From Candidatus Venteria ishoeyi (lineage in GTDB: Bacteria > Pseudomonadota > Gammaproteobacteria > Beggiatoales > Beggiatoaceae): a DNA stretch of 64,000 bases. The position numbers were made by a program, and so were the translations under genes. The stretch's first letter is position 1. Each line of letters begins with the position of its first letter. The notes under the pieces are model-generated. The model did no database searches and was not told the DNA's origin. It was given only the letters and a program-made list of their open reading frames with translations. Below, in pieces: positions 19,332 through 28,770 of the stretch. The stretch lies in the NCBI RefSeq assembly GCF_030378065.1, contig NZ_JAUCGJ010000012.1, positions 1-64,000 on the forward strand, written 5' to 3'.

Positions 19332-21530
19332 ATGAACACAGACTCACCAACTCAGCCAGCAAGTGGCGGCAGCCCCGCACCAGCTCAGGAAATGCCCTTA
19401 TTAAAACTCCGGGATGACCTGGTTTTTACGGTGCAAAGTTATGGTGATCAGCCCTGTTATCTCGTCGAAGATCCCGTCAATGGCAGTTTTTTCAGAATAG
19501 GTGTACCCGAATATAAGCTGTTGCAACACTTAAACGGCGAGCACACGCTGGAACAAGCCCTGGATCAGGTCAACAGTCACCGACTGGAAGACATGCCCTT
19601 ACTGGAAATGGATGTGGCGCAGCCCTTGGCGCAATGGCTGGTGCATTCCCAACTGGCTTATATGCAGCACCCGGAAACTAAAAACTGGCAACTGGCAGCA
19701 CCACCGGATGACACTTTGCAGAAAGTCGCCAAACGCATTAATGTATTGTTTATCAAATTACCACTGGGCAGCCCGGATCGCTGGCTGGAGCGTTTATATC
19801 CGAAATTAAGCTGGATGCTGGGCGCACGTTTCTTCTGGGTCTGGCTGTTGCTGGTGATAACCGGAACTTATCAGATTGCCAGCCACAGCACGCGTTTTGC
19901 ACAGGCTGCCAGCAGTTTGTTATCAATTAACAACGCCGTGTGGCTGCTGCTGGCCTGGGTATTTATTAAAACCATCCATGAGTTTTTTCATGGTCTGGTG
20001 TGTAAAAAATATGGCGGTTTTGTGCATGAAGCGGGCATTTTCCTGATTCTGTTCGCACCTCTGGGCGGTTATGTCAATGCCACTTCCATGTGGCGTTTTA
20101 CATCCCGCTGGCAGCGTATGCACGTATCCGTGGCGGGTATGTTTATTGAGTTGTTAATTGCAGCAATCGCGGCCTGGGTGTGGGTTTACAGTCAACCCGG
20201 CATGGTCAATTATCTGGCGTATAATATGATTATTATCGCCGGTATTGGCACCTTGTTATTTAACGCCAATCCCTTGATGCGTTTTGATGGTTATTATGTG
20301 CTGTCAGATGGCTGGGATATCCCCAACCTGTATGCTTCCGGGCAGCGTTATATGCGTTATTTGTGGCGGCGATATTTGCAAGGGCGCACAGAGAAAAAAC
20401 CGGATTTCCCAGCTGACAAGCGTACAAGAATCCAGGCTTATGGCATTGCAAGCTGGTTGTGGCGCATTCTGATCATGCTGGGTCTGCTGGTGGCGGCAAC
20501 GCTCTTGTTTCACGGTGCCGGGGTGGTGATTGCGACCATTGGCCTGGTATCCTGGCTGGCCTTGCCTGCTTTACGTTTTTTAATACAACTGAATAAAGAT
20601 CCACAAAAGAGAGCTGTTATGAAACATTTGTTGCTGGTGTCTGTCATTGCTGGCGCACTGTTGGCAGTAGTGTTATTACAGGTACAGTGGTCACGCAACT
20701 TGTCCGCACCAGCCCTGTTGGATTATGCTGATGCCACGGTGATTCGTGCTGATAGTCCGGGTTTTATCAAAATGCTGCCGGTGAAAAATGGCGATTATGT
20801 GCAGGCAGGTGAGATGCTGCTGCAATTGCAAAATCATGAACTGGAAATGGAGTTACAAGATTTAGCCCTGCAACTGAAAATTCATGAATTAAAACGCCAG
20901 CAATATTTTCAGGATGAACTGCTCAGCGCAGCGCAGGTGGAACAGGAAAAACTTCAGGAACTGGAAACTAAATACCGGGAAATCAGGCGCCAAGTCGAAG
21001 GCTTAAAAATTACTGCGTCAGTTGCCGGTCATGTGATTGCGCCGGAATTGGAAAAGTTGCAGGATGCCTATGTATCACGGGGCATGGAAATTCTGACGCT
21101 GGGTAATCTGGAACAGATTGAAGTGAATGTATCCATTGCGCAAAATGATATTGATTATTTTCGTGCAGGTATTGGTAACAGCGCAGAAATGTATACCGAC
21201 AGCCAGCCTTTAACTGCGCTGGATGTGGTATTAGAACGGGTTAATCCGGCAGCAAGCCAGGATATTATGTACCCGATGCTGACGGCTGTGGCAGGGGGGG
21301 ACTTGGCGGTTAAACCCAAAGCGGATGCCGGAGAAAACGATCCACAATATGAACACCTCAGTCCTCGTTTCAGCGGCGTGATTCAATTATCCCCGGAACA
21401 GGCAAAAAAGGTACACGCTGGTGAACGCGCCCAAGTGTTAATCACCACCGCACCGCAACCGCTGTGGAATTGGTTATCACAAGGTGTACGGCGTTATTTC
21501 AAACATTTGGAAGCAATAAGTCAGGGGTAA
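19332..21530 (+). CDS. PqqD-like / M50 metalloprotease / HlyD-like membrane fusion protein
   Basis: The 732-residue protein combines three parts. The N-terminus (about 25-120) resembles a winged PqqD-like peptide-recognition domain (NGSFFRIGVPEYKLLQHL). The middle is a multi-helix M50 (site-2 protease) domain with the zinc motif IHEFFHG and the third-ligand motif NPLMRFDGYYVLSD. The C-terminal third (from about 460) looks like a membrane-fusion adaptor: a TM helix, a lipoyl-like strand pair (VIRADSPGFIKMLPVKNGDYVQAGEMLL in pieces), a coiled coil and a barrel. Such fusions are known from export or peptide-processing settings. It is 6 bp upstream of the TamB-like gene, so the two are one operon. 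Substrate unknown. Confidence 0.85.
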   Translation: MNTDSPTQPASGGSPAPAQEMPLLKLRDDLVFTVQSYGDQPCYLVEDPVNGSFFRIGVPEYKLLQHLNGEHTLEQALDQVNSHRLEDMPLLEMDVAQPLAQWLVHSQLAYMQHPETKNWQLAAPPDDTLQKVAKRINVLFIKLPLGSPDRWLERLYPKLSWMLGARFFWVWLLLVITGTYQIASHSTRFAQAASSLLSINNAVWLLLAWVFIKTIHEFFHGLVCKKYGGFVHEAGIFLILFAPLGGYVNATSMWRFTSRWQRMHVSVAGMFIELLIAAIAAWVWVYSQPGMVNYLAYNMIIIAGIGTLLFNANPLMRFDGYYVLSDGWDIPNLYASGQRYMRYLWRRYLQGRTEKKPDFPADKRTRIQAYGIASWLWRILIMLGLLVAATLLFHGAGVVIATIGLVSWLALPALRFLIQLNKDPQKRAVMKHLLLVSVIAGALLAVVLLQVQWSRNLSAPALLDYADATVIRADSPGFIKMLPVKNGDYVQAGEMLLQLQNHELEMELQDLALQLKIHELKRQQYFQDELLSAAQVEQEKLQELETKYREIRRQVEGLKITASVAGHVIAPELEKLQDAYVSRGMEILTLGNLEQIEVNVSIAQNDIDYFRAGIGNSAEMYTDSQPLTALDVVLERVNPAASQDIMYPMLTAVAGGDLAVKPKADAGENDPQYEHLSPRFSGVIQLSPEQAKKVHAGERAQVLITTAPQPLWNWLSQGVRRYFKHLEAISQG

Positions 21531-21535
21531 AGCCC

Positions 21536-24500
21536 ATGCGAAAAAGCCTGCGTAATGCTTTGCTGGCGTTATTAATTATTATATGTCTGTTGGCAGCGGG
21601 TTTGTTCTGGCTGACGGGGACAACATCCGGCCTGCACTGGACAATGCAGCAGGCACAGCACTGGGTGCCTGGGGAATTGCATATCCGGGAAACCCACGGC
21701 CAGAGCCTCAGCCAGTTTCAACTGTCGGGTCTGTCTTATCAGCAGGATGATTTATCTGTTGCACTGGAACAACTGACTTTAGCGTTTAATGTCGAGGTCT
21801 CAGCCGATACTGCCTGGTTGCCGCGTTTACGTATCCGTAAATTGCTGGCAAAACAGCTTGATTTACACCTGCCGCCCGGACAAGCTGAAACCAGCCAACC
21901 TGCTTTAGAAAAAATTCCTGCCATTGAACTAAAGTTACCTTTTTCCGTGATTTTAGAGCAGGCACAATTACGCGAAGCCAAAATTTATCAATCCCAGCCA
22001 GCCAAACAACAAACGACTACAGCAACGCAGTTGCTGGCACATATCCAGCAGGCGGATTTACAAGCACAATTAACCGATAGTCTGGAGATTCAACAATTTT
22101 CCTGTACTCTGGAAAAACGCCCAGCCGCCCTCAAAAACACCCAATTAAGCTTACAGGCAAAACTGGGCTTGCAAAAACCCAACCCTTTGACGCTTAAGGC
22201 AAACTGGTCAACGCAATGGCAACAAGCGGCAAAGCCGTTGCCGCTTGCCGGTCAAGTGCATATCAGTGGTGATTTTTTAAAATTAAAGTTGCAACATGTC
22301 TTAAAACAACCACAATCGTTAGATTTACAAATAGAAGCCCACAATTTATATGAAAAACCACAATGGTCAGCCACACTCAATGGGCAGTCTTTAAGTTGGC
22401 CTGTTGAACCAGCCGTTGAACCAATAGAAGCCACAGCTTTTGCGCTGGGCGCGCTGCAACTACAAGCTGAAGGGGACTTAAAAACCTATCAATTTCAGCT
22501 TAATACAGAACAACTGCAAACGACAGCTTTAAGCCAGTTAAAACTGCCGCCCCTGGATGCAATGCTAAAAGCTGCGGGGAATCTGCAATCCATTCATATC
22601 CAAAAGCTGGAAATCCCTTATTTACAAGGCTTGTTACAGGCACAGGGGGATATTCACTGGGCAGAAAAACTGCGGGCTAATCTGCAAATAGAAACCCAAC
22701 AACTGAACCTGCAAGCCTTGTGGGCCGACTGGCCGCAAACCCTGTCACTTAATAGCCGGGTGCAGGCACAGTTTGAAAATAATCAACTGCATTTGCAGCA
22801 TTTACAACTAAATTTACCCCGATTAGATGACATTGGCTTAGACAGCACTGCGCCCATTGCCCAATTACAAGGCACAGGTGTTGTTGATCTCAATCAGGAA
22901 CCCATCACGCTACAGACGCAACTGGATTGGCAGCACTTGCAATGGCCGCTGACGGGTGTCGCGCAAGTACAAAGCCCACAAGGCAGCGCCCAGCTACAAG
23001 GCTCACCGGTAGACTGGCAATGGCAATTGGCAACACAAGTACAAGGCGGGAAAATTCCTCCCGGCAACTGGTCTGCCAAGGGACGCGGCAATAGCAAACA
23101 AGTCAGTATAAGCAGTTTGCAAGGTGATTTATTACAAGGTCAGATGCAGGCAACGGGACAGGCACAGTGGGCACCTGCGCTACAGGCGCAATTACAGCTT
23201 AAGCTTAAATCGCTACGCCCCGGCTCTTATCTGGCAGAAAATTTTGCCGAGATTGCCGCGCAACTGCCGCCAGAGCAACAAATAAACGCGCAGCTTGAGC
23301 TGAATTATCTGCAACAACAGCTTAAAATCAAACAACTGCAACTGCACCTGCCAGCCGTTAGCAAACAAAACAAAGACAGCCGCTTGAGCTTGCAGGCCCA
23401 TGCCGATTTCACTGAAGGTTTTGAACTATCGGCATTGCCTGTCAGCAGCCGGATTCAGTGGTCGGATTTACGCTATCCGCTGCACAATAAGGCGCAGTTT
23501 GCCAGTGCTGAAGGACAAATTCAGCTATCCGGTAAAACCAATGACTGGCAGTTACAGGGTAACTGGGATTTTAAGGGTGAAAACCTGCCAACCAGTCAAT
23601 GGAACATTCAAGGACAAGGCGATTTACAACAGGCAAAACTGCAACGCCTGCAAGCCAAATTACTGGGTGGTAGTACAGCCCTGGCAGGGCAGGTGGCGTG
23701 GTTGCCGCAACCAAGCTGGAAACTTAAACTACACGCTAAAAACATCAATCCCGGTCAACAATGGTCGCAATGGCCCGGCAAGCTTAAATTAAAGCTGGAC
23801 AGCCAGGGTCAAATCCACAATGGCCTGGTTAAATATCAAGCCAAATTACAACAATTAGCCGGTAAACTGCGCGGGCAAAAACTGACTATGCAGGGCAAAA
23901 CCCAGGGTCAGGGCAAAACACTGCAAAGCCAGCTTAAACTGAACATCGGCAACAGCCAACTCAAACTGGTAGCAAAGCTGGGCAAGCAATTACAAGCCGA
24001 TTGGCAGTTACAAGCCCCGGATTTAAGTCGTTTATTGCCACAGGCGCAAGGTACATTCAAAGCTGATGGAAAACTCAGTGGCAGCGGTACAAAATGGTTG
24101 ATGCAAGCCAAAGCGCAGGGTGAAAATCTGGGATTTGAGCAGTTCCAACTGGAAAATATCAATCTGGCACTGGATTTCAAAAAAAACCGTTTATTGCTGG
24201 ATCTGGCAGCCAACAATTTACGCCAGGGCAGCCAAACCCTGCTGGATGCGCTTAAAGTCAAACTCACCGGCAAACCCGAAAAACACCAACTAACACTAAA
24301 TGCGCTGGCCCCGAACAAGCAACTGGCATTAAAACTTAACGGTAAGCTGGATAAACAGTGGCAGCAATGGCAGGGTGCATTAAACACCCTGCAAGCCCAG
24401 GCAGCGCCCTGGGGGCAATGGGACTTGCAAAAGCCGGTGGTAGTAAAAGCCAGCCTTAAAAAAATCTATATGGATAAGCTGTGTCTGGCACAAAATCAGT

Positions 24501-26122
24501 GGTCGGATGACAAATCTGCCATTTGCGCCCAACTGAACTGGCAACAACAAAAGGGCAGTGATGTAAATATCCATCTTGCGCAAGTGCCTTTGCAACTGAT
24601 ACAGCCGATTATACCTGCTGACAGTCAGGTGCAGGGCAAGCTGGATGGCAAGCTACAAGTGCGTTTAAACCCGCAGGGGCGCTTACACACACAAGCTTTG
24701 CTGAGTATGTCGCCTGGAAAAATCCGCGCCATTTTGGCGGATGAATGGCGAACATTTGATTTTAAAGGCGGTGATGTGCGCCTAAATACCGATGCCCAGG
24801 GCATACACGGCAAGGTTGATCTGGTGCTGATTCCCGGCAGCCATATTCAAGGCGAAATGCACCTGCCCGGTGCAAAAATAGCATTACCACTGGCAGAAAA
24901 TCAGGCACTGCAAGGGCAGTTAAATATGCTGTTCAGTGATTTACGTCTGATTCCGGGTTTGGTGCCTGCTTTAGAAGAAATTGAAGGCCGTATCCGTCTG
25001 GAAAGCAAGATTTCCGGCACCATCGCTAGCCCCAAACTCAGCGGTCAGCTCAATGTTGCTGATGTCAATACACACATTCCACAACTGGGACTAAAGCTGG
25101 AACAACTGCATCTGGTGTTATGGTCGGATCAGGAAAACCAGATTCAACTGGCTGCCGGGATGCAATCCGGTGATGGCGAGGTTCACGCAGTGGGTAAAGG
25201 CACTTTAACCAGCCTGGATGATTGGTTAATGGCGGTTGAGATTAAAGGTGACGGGCTTAAGGTGATTGATACCCCGGATATTCAGGGCTATGCCTCGCCT
25301 GACTTGAAATTCCGGATGGAACCGGGGAAACTGGAACTGAGCGGCACGCTGGAAATTCCCAAGGCGGAAATTACCCCGAATCTGGTCATTGGCGAATCCA
25401 GCAACCACCCCCAGGCGGTGGCCTATTCTGAAGACGTACAGATTATTGAACAGCAAATGCCCGTCAAGCAAACCAAAAAAGCCGATAAATGGCAGTCGCA
25501 TATTAATGTTTTAATTAAACTGGGAAATGAGATTAATCTGGATGTGGTCGGTTTTCAAAGTCAACTGGGTGGCGCGGTGCAGATTTTCCAAAATCCACAG
25601 CAGGCAGGCTTGCTGCGTGGCAACGGCGCTTTATATATCACCAAAGGTATTTACCGCGCTTACGGACAGGATTTAGCGATTCGTCAGGGGCTGGTGATTT
25701 TTGCCGATGGCCCGGTGGATAATCCCGCGCTGGACATCAAAGCCGAGCGTACCATCCGCAAAGATCAAAACAGTCCACCCGTCACCAAAGCCGGAGTGCA
25801 TATCACCGGTACGGTGAAAACTCCAAAAATCGGCCTGTTTTCCGAGCCGATGGTGGAAGATGGGCAAATCCTGTCCTATCTGCTGACAGGCTCAGCGTTT
25901 AATTCCGGGGCTGAACAACGGGCGCTGTCACTGGGAGCCTATATCACCCGTGATTTTTACGCCGGTTTTTCTTTTAACTTGTTTGGCAGTAATAAAATTT
26001 CCGTTGAAGATGCCAGCAAGGTGTTTAATTTGCGTTATGATATTAATGAAAAGTGGGGTGTGGAAGCGACCGTAGGCGATAAAGACAGTGGCGTGGATTT
26101 ATCTTACACACTGGGACGATGA
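21536..26122 (+). CDS. tamB: TamB-like translocation and assembly module protein (DUF490)
   Basis: A 1528-residue protein with one N-terminal membrane anchor (ALLALLIIICLLAAGLFWL) and a very long beta-rich region with many Q/L repeats and the LNA-type short strands of AsmA/TamB proteins. The C-terminal DUF490 domain has VVGFQSQLGGAVQIF, GLLRGNGALYITKGIYRAYG, IRQGLVIFADGPVDNPALDIKAER in part and LSYLLTG, the region that contacts its barrel partner. TamB spans the periplasm and moves lipids or outer-membrane proteins. The usual upstream tamA is not present; the M50/HlyD fusion takes that place. Start 21536 has AGGGG upstream; the longer frame overlaps the preceding gene. Confidence 0.9.
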   Translation: MRKSLRNALLALLIIICLLAAGLFWLTGTTSGLHWTMQQAQHWVPGELHIRETHGQSLSQFQLSGLSYQQDDLSVALEQLTLAFNVEVSADTAWLPRLRIRKLLAKQLDLHLPPGQAETSQPALEKIPAIELKLPFSVILEQAQLREAKIYQSQPAKQQTTTATQLLAHIQQADLQAQLTDSLEIQQFSCTLEKRPAALKNTQLSLQAKLGLQKPNPLTLKANWSTQWQQAAKPLPLAGQVHISGDFLKLKLQHVLKQPQSLDLQIEAHNLYEKPQWSATLNGQSLSWPVEPAVEPIEATAFALGALQLQAEGDLKTYQFQLNTEQLQTTALSQLKLPPLDAMLKAAGNLQSIHIQKLEIPYLQGLLQAQGDIHWAEKLRANLQIETQQLNLQALWADWPQTLSLNSRVQAQFENNQLHLQHLQLNLPRLDDIGLDSTAPIAQLQGTGVVDLNQEPITLQTQLDWQHLQWPLTGVAQVQSPQGSAQLQGSPVDWQWQLATQVQGGKIPPGNWSAKGRGNSKQVSISSLQGDLLQGQMQATGQAQWAPALQAQLQLKLKSLRPGSYLAENFAEIAAQLPPEQQINAQLELNYLQQQLKIKQLQLHLPAVSKQNKDSRLSLQAHADFTEGFELSALPVSSRIQWSDLRYPLHNKAQFASAEGQIQLSGKTNDWQLQGNWDFKGENLPTSQWNIQGQGDLQQAKLQRLQAKLLGGSTALAGQVAWLPQPSWKLKLHAKNINPGQQWSQWPGKLKLKLDSQGQIHNGLVKYQAKLQQLAGKLRGQKLTMQGKTQGQGKTLQSQLKLNIGNSQLKLVAKLGKQLQADWQLQAPDLSRLLPQAQGTFKADGKLSGSGTKWLMQAKAQGENLGFEQFQLENINLALDFKKNRLLLDLAANNLRQGSQTLLDALKVKLTGKPEKHQLTLNALAPNKQLALKLNGKLDKQWQQWQGALNTLQAQAAPWGQWDLQKPVVVKASLKKIYMDKLCLAQNQWSDDKSAICAQLNWQQQKGSDVNIHLAQVPLQLIQPIIPADSQVQGKLDGKLQVRLNPQGRLHTQALLSMSPGKIRAILADEWRTFDFKGGDVRLNTDAQGIHGKVDLVLIPGSHIQGEMHLPGAKIALPLAENQALQGQLNMLFSDLRLIPGLVPALEEIEGRIRLESKISGTIASPKLSGQLNVADVNTHIPQLGLKLEQLHLVLWSDQENQIQLAAGMQSGDGEVHAVGKGTLTSLDDWLMAVEIKGDGLKVIDTPDIQGYASPDLKFRMEPGKLELSGTLEIPKAEITPNLVIGESSNHPQAVAYSEDVQIIEQQMPVKQTKKADKWQSHINVLIKLGNEINLDVVGFQSQLGGAVQIFQNPQQAGLLRGNGALYITKGIYRAYGQDLAIRQGLVIFADGPVDNPALDIKAERTIRKDQNSPPVTKAGVHITGTVKTPKIGLFSEPMVEDGQILSYLLTGSAFNSGAEQRALSLGAYITRDFYAGFSFNLFGSNKISVEDASKVFNLRYDINEKWGVEATVGDKDSGVDLSYTLGR

Positions 26123-26218
26123 TGCTAAAATAATATGAGTTCAACCTAAGCTTCTTGCAACCGTTGCACGGTTGAAAACCGCTTTCGTCTCACGCTCAGT
26201 TTTAAAAATGGAGTATTT

Positions 26219-26992
26219 ATGCCTGTTGAGTTTTATAACGAAGGGCAGCACCTGTGTGTTGGTTTTTATGATTTAGTTGAAGGTGATGGCGTGCAGGCAA
26301 ATCAGTTTCTGATTATTAATGAGCAGCATTCTGTATTACTGGATCCCGGTGGAGATTTAACCTTTCATGGCCTTTATACCGGTTCTTACCGTTATATGAT
26401 GGGCAAAGAGCTGGAATATGTCGTCGGCTCGCATCAAGACCCGGATATCCTCTCTTCGCTGAACCAATGGTTATTAGGCAGCAAATGTAAAATCGTTGTA
26501 CCCAAACTCTGGGCGCATTTTATTCCGCATTTTGCACCAAAAGCCAATGTCAAAGATCGTCTGATTGAAATCCCCGATCAAGGGATGCGTATTGACATGG
26601 GCAGCGGTCACTCACTTTATGCCCTGCCCGCGCATTTTCTGCACTCCGAAGGTAACTTCCAGTTTTATGACCCATTGTCTAAAATCCTGTTTTCAGGCGA
26701 CTTGGGCGCTTCCCTTGTGGAAACGGATGTGGATAAACCAGTCGAGAATTTTGAATTACACCTTAGCAGCATGGAAGCCTTTCATCAGCGTTATATGAGT
26801 GGACAAAAAGCCGGGCAATTGTGGGCTAACATGGTCAGGGAACTGGATATTGAATGGATAGTGCCGCAACATGGTCGCCCGTTTCACGGCAAAGAGATGG
26901 TGGATAAGTTTATTCAATGGGTGGAAGATACCCCCTGCGGTTTGGATTTAATGACCCAGGACCATTATAAGGTTCCCGATATCTTATTATAG
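26219..26992 (+). CDS. ODP-type metallo-beta-lactamase-fold diiron protein
   Basis: The fold matches the diiron half of flavodiiron proteins without the flavodoxin part: LLDPGGDL, SHQDPDIL (metal-binding H, D, D where most have HxExD), ALPAHFLHSEGNFQFYDP, LFSGDLGA and IVPQHGRPF supply the ligands. The group includes ODP proteins known to act as oxygen sensors for chemotaxis in spirochaetes. With a che cluster 7 kb away a similar role is possible, but the gene is not in the che transcript. A TGGAG ribosome site precedes the ATG. Alternative reading: an oxygen- or NO-scavenging enzyme. Confidence 0.85.
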   Translation: MPVEFYNEGQHLCVGFYDLVEGDGVQANQFLIINEQHSVLLDPGGDLTFHGLYTGSYRYMMGKELEYVVGSHQDPDILSSLNQWLLGSKCKIVVPKLWAHFIPHFAPKANVKDRLIEIPDQGMRIDMGSGHSLYALPAHFLHSEGNFQFYDPLSKILFSGDLGASLVETDVDKPVENFELHLSSMEAFHQRYMSGQKAGQLWANMVRELDIEWIVPQHGRPFHGKEMVDKFIQWVEDTPCGLDLMTQDHYKVPDILL

Positions 26993-27017
26993 GCGCTGCT
27001 ATGCTACACAGCGCCTA
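26990..27017 (+). terminator. Hairpin overlapping the ODP gene stop
   Basis: TAGGCGCTG (26990-26998) pairs with CAGCGCCTA (27009-27017) across a 10-nt loop, and the first three bases are the stop codon. There is no strong T-run, so termination activity is inferred. Confidence 0.5.
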
Positions 27018-27084
27018 TCATGACTATAAAATTATCTGCTTCGCGTGGGAACGAGGGAATTGAGCACCTTTAAACCGTAAACTG

Positions 27085-28041
27085 CTAAGCATCCGCTACC
27101 CGTCGCTGATACAACTCCGCCGCCAGTTTCTGCACCTGACGCGGATTCCCCCCGCTTTGCTGCCAAATCGCCGTCATTTCCCCGGCGCTGAAGGCCACCC
27201 CGCTATCCACCAGACGGCTTTCCAGAAAGGCACGGATTTCCATCTCAGAAAATGGCGGCAATTCCAAAGTATGACAAACCCCCGCCAGCGGCGAGCTTTC
27301 CTTTGGGTTGTCGGGAAACAAACTGCCCAGTGAGCTGCGGCTGGCAATCAGCAGGGTGAGCGGGGCATTGCTACCATCGGCAAGACTGCGTAAATGATCC
27401 CGCGCCATGCGGCTGAACTGGGTCGCGCACAGGCATTCGATTTCATCCAGACACAACACAAATGGCTGCTGCATGGCTTGCTGCTGTAAGGCGCGGGTCA
27501 GTTTGTATCCGCTGAGTTCCTGCGGCAGGCCGGTTTCACAGCATAAGGCACTGAAAAAATCCTCATCATTGTTGATGCCTTGCAAGTTCAGATACACAAA
27601 ACGCGAGGCTTCCCGTTGCAGTTGCTGTGGGCCAAGATGCCACACTGCTTCCAATAGACTGGATTTGCCACTTTGACTGGGGCCTAGCAGTGAGATATTC
27701 ATGCCTTTGCGCAGACTCTCAAAGATTTCGTGCTGAATAGCCTGCCGCGTAAAATACAGCGCAGGATCGGTAATACGCCCAATGTCGCCAAATGGGTTGT
27801 GACTATTTTGCAAAACAGCCGTGGGGGCTTGTTCAGGAATAAAATCTGCAATAACCGTCAGCAGCTTTTCCAGACTATTTTGTTGTATGGCGTAGTTGAT
27901 AAGGTTGATTGCTTGTTGGGCCTGGGTGCCGGGATGCTGGTATTCGGTCGGCATTTCAAAGCGGAATACCACGGTGTCAAACTGACCGGGTAACAGGCAA
28001 TTGAGTTTATCCAGGGCTTGCAGGTGCAGCGCTTTGCTCAT
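27085..28041 (-). CDS. AAA/STAND-like ATPase with N-terminal effector-associated-like domain
   Basis: The N-terminal 75 residues (ALDKLNCLLPGQFDTVVF ... LEKLLTVIADFIP) look like the small helical effector-associated domains (EAD) found in bacterial conflict and signalling proteins; this is a pattern judgement. The ATPase follows: Walker A LLGPSQSGKSSL, Walker B FVLCLDEIECL, an arginine-rich sensor region and a winged-helix-like tail (WQQSGGNPRQVQKLAAELYQRR). No effector is fused, so a partner protein in trans is expected. It is transcribed away from yjbQ. Caspase-like proteins lie 23 kb away; a link is speculative. Confidence 0.7.
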   Translation of the reverse strand: MSKALHLQALDKLNCLLPGQFDTVVFRFEMPTEYQHPGTQAQQAINLINYAIQQNSLEKLLTVIADFIPEQAPTAVLQNSHNPFGDIGRITDPALYFTRQAIQHEIFESLRKGMNISLLGPSQSGKSSLLEAVWHLGPQQLQREASRFVYLNLQGINNDEDFFSALCCETGLPQELSGYKLTRALQQQAMQQPFVLCLDEIECLCATQFSRMARDHLRSLADGSNAPLTLLIASRSSLGSLFPDNPKESSPLAGVCHTLELPPFSEMEIRAFLESRLVDSGVAFSAGEMTAIWQQSGGNPRQVQKLAAELYQRRVADA

Positions 28042-28176
28042 AATATGGGTTCTAGGTCGCTATTTGTTGTTAGTTTTTCAGTATAAACTGAAACGATGCA
28101 CATTAAAATCAACATCAATATAGAGGCGCGTAGCATGTAGGTTGCATAAGCGCAGCGCCATGCGACATTTATGACT

Positions 28177-28339
28177 TAGGAGTGAGAATTTTATAACTTC
28201 AGCAACCTGGCTGGTCTTTTTCTCCATTTTCTACGTTGTGAAAACAGTTACATAGCTTGCTATGCGCCTGTTTTCACGCCTTGAAAATGAATAAAAATCC
28301 TGCGCCCAGTTTCTGTATTTATTTTATCCTCACTCCTTA
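28177..28339 (+). mobile_element. 163-bp MITE-like element, copy A
   Basis: Ends AGGAGTGAG and CTCACTCCT form a terminal inverted repeat. The inside has CATAGC-TT-GCTATG and the arms GAAAACAG and CTGTTTTC around it. No coding potential. It lies between the divergent AAA-ATPase and yjbQ genes, so it may contain or change their promoters. Copies B (32925) and C (33939, reversed) have the same length and internal sequence. Confidence 0.85.
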
Positions 28340-28368
28340 CCAAGAAACCAGAGAGATAATATTTTTCC

Positions 28369-28770
28369 ATGATTAAACACCTTCGTATTACCACTGGGCA
28401 TAAAGGTTTTTATGACATCACCTCACAGCTTGCGCATACCGTGCAGGAAGCTGCTGTGGATGAGGCCTTATGCACTGTATTTATTCAACACACTTCCGCC
28501 AGCCTGCTGATTCAGGAAAATGCTGATCCTGCCGTGCGCCATGACTTGGAAAACTGGTTTGATCGGCTGGTGCCGCGTAATGATCCATTGTACACCCACA
28601 CCAACGAAGGCCCGGATGATATGCCGGGACACATTCGCAGTGCTTTGACTGCCAGCAATCTGTCTATTCCCGTGCAAAAAGGGCGTTTGCTGCTGGGCAC
28701 CTGGCAGAGCATTTACCTGTGGGAGCACCGGGATCACAGCGGGCAACGTTCGGTGGTGGTGCATCTGTAA
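28369..28770 (+). CDS. yjbQ: YjbQ family protein (UPF0047)
   Basis: The 133-residue protein shows the YjbQ signature: HTSASLLIQENADPAVRHDLE, followed by HTNEGPDDMPGHIRSALTASNLSIPV and a C-terminal GTWQSIYLWEHRDH. Members have been reported to have weak thiamine-phosphate synthase activity and bind metal by these His residues, but the true function is unsettled. Its stop overlaps the next start (taATG), so the two form an operon. Confidence 0.93.
   Translation: MIKHLRITTGHKGFYDITSQLAHTVQEAAVDEALCTVFIQHTSASLLIQENADPAVRHDLENWFDRLVPRNDPLYTHTNEGPDDMPGHIRSALTASNLSIPVQKGRLLLGTWQSIYLWEHRDHSGQRSVVVHL

Noticed and set aside
28719-28769. Longer start for the RpfE-like gene
   Set aside because: It lies entirely within yjbQ; the coupled ATG at 28770 is better.
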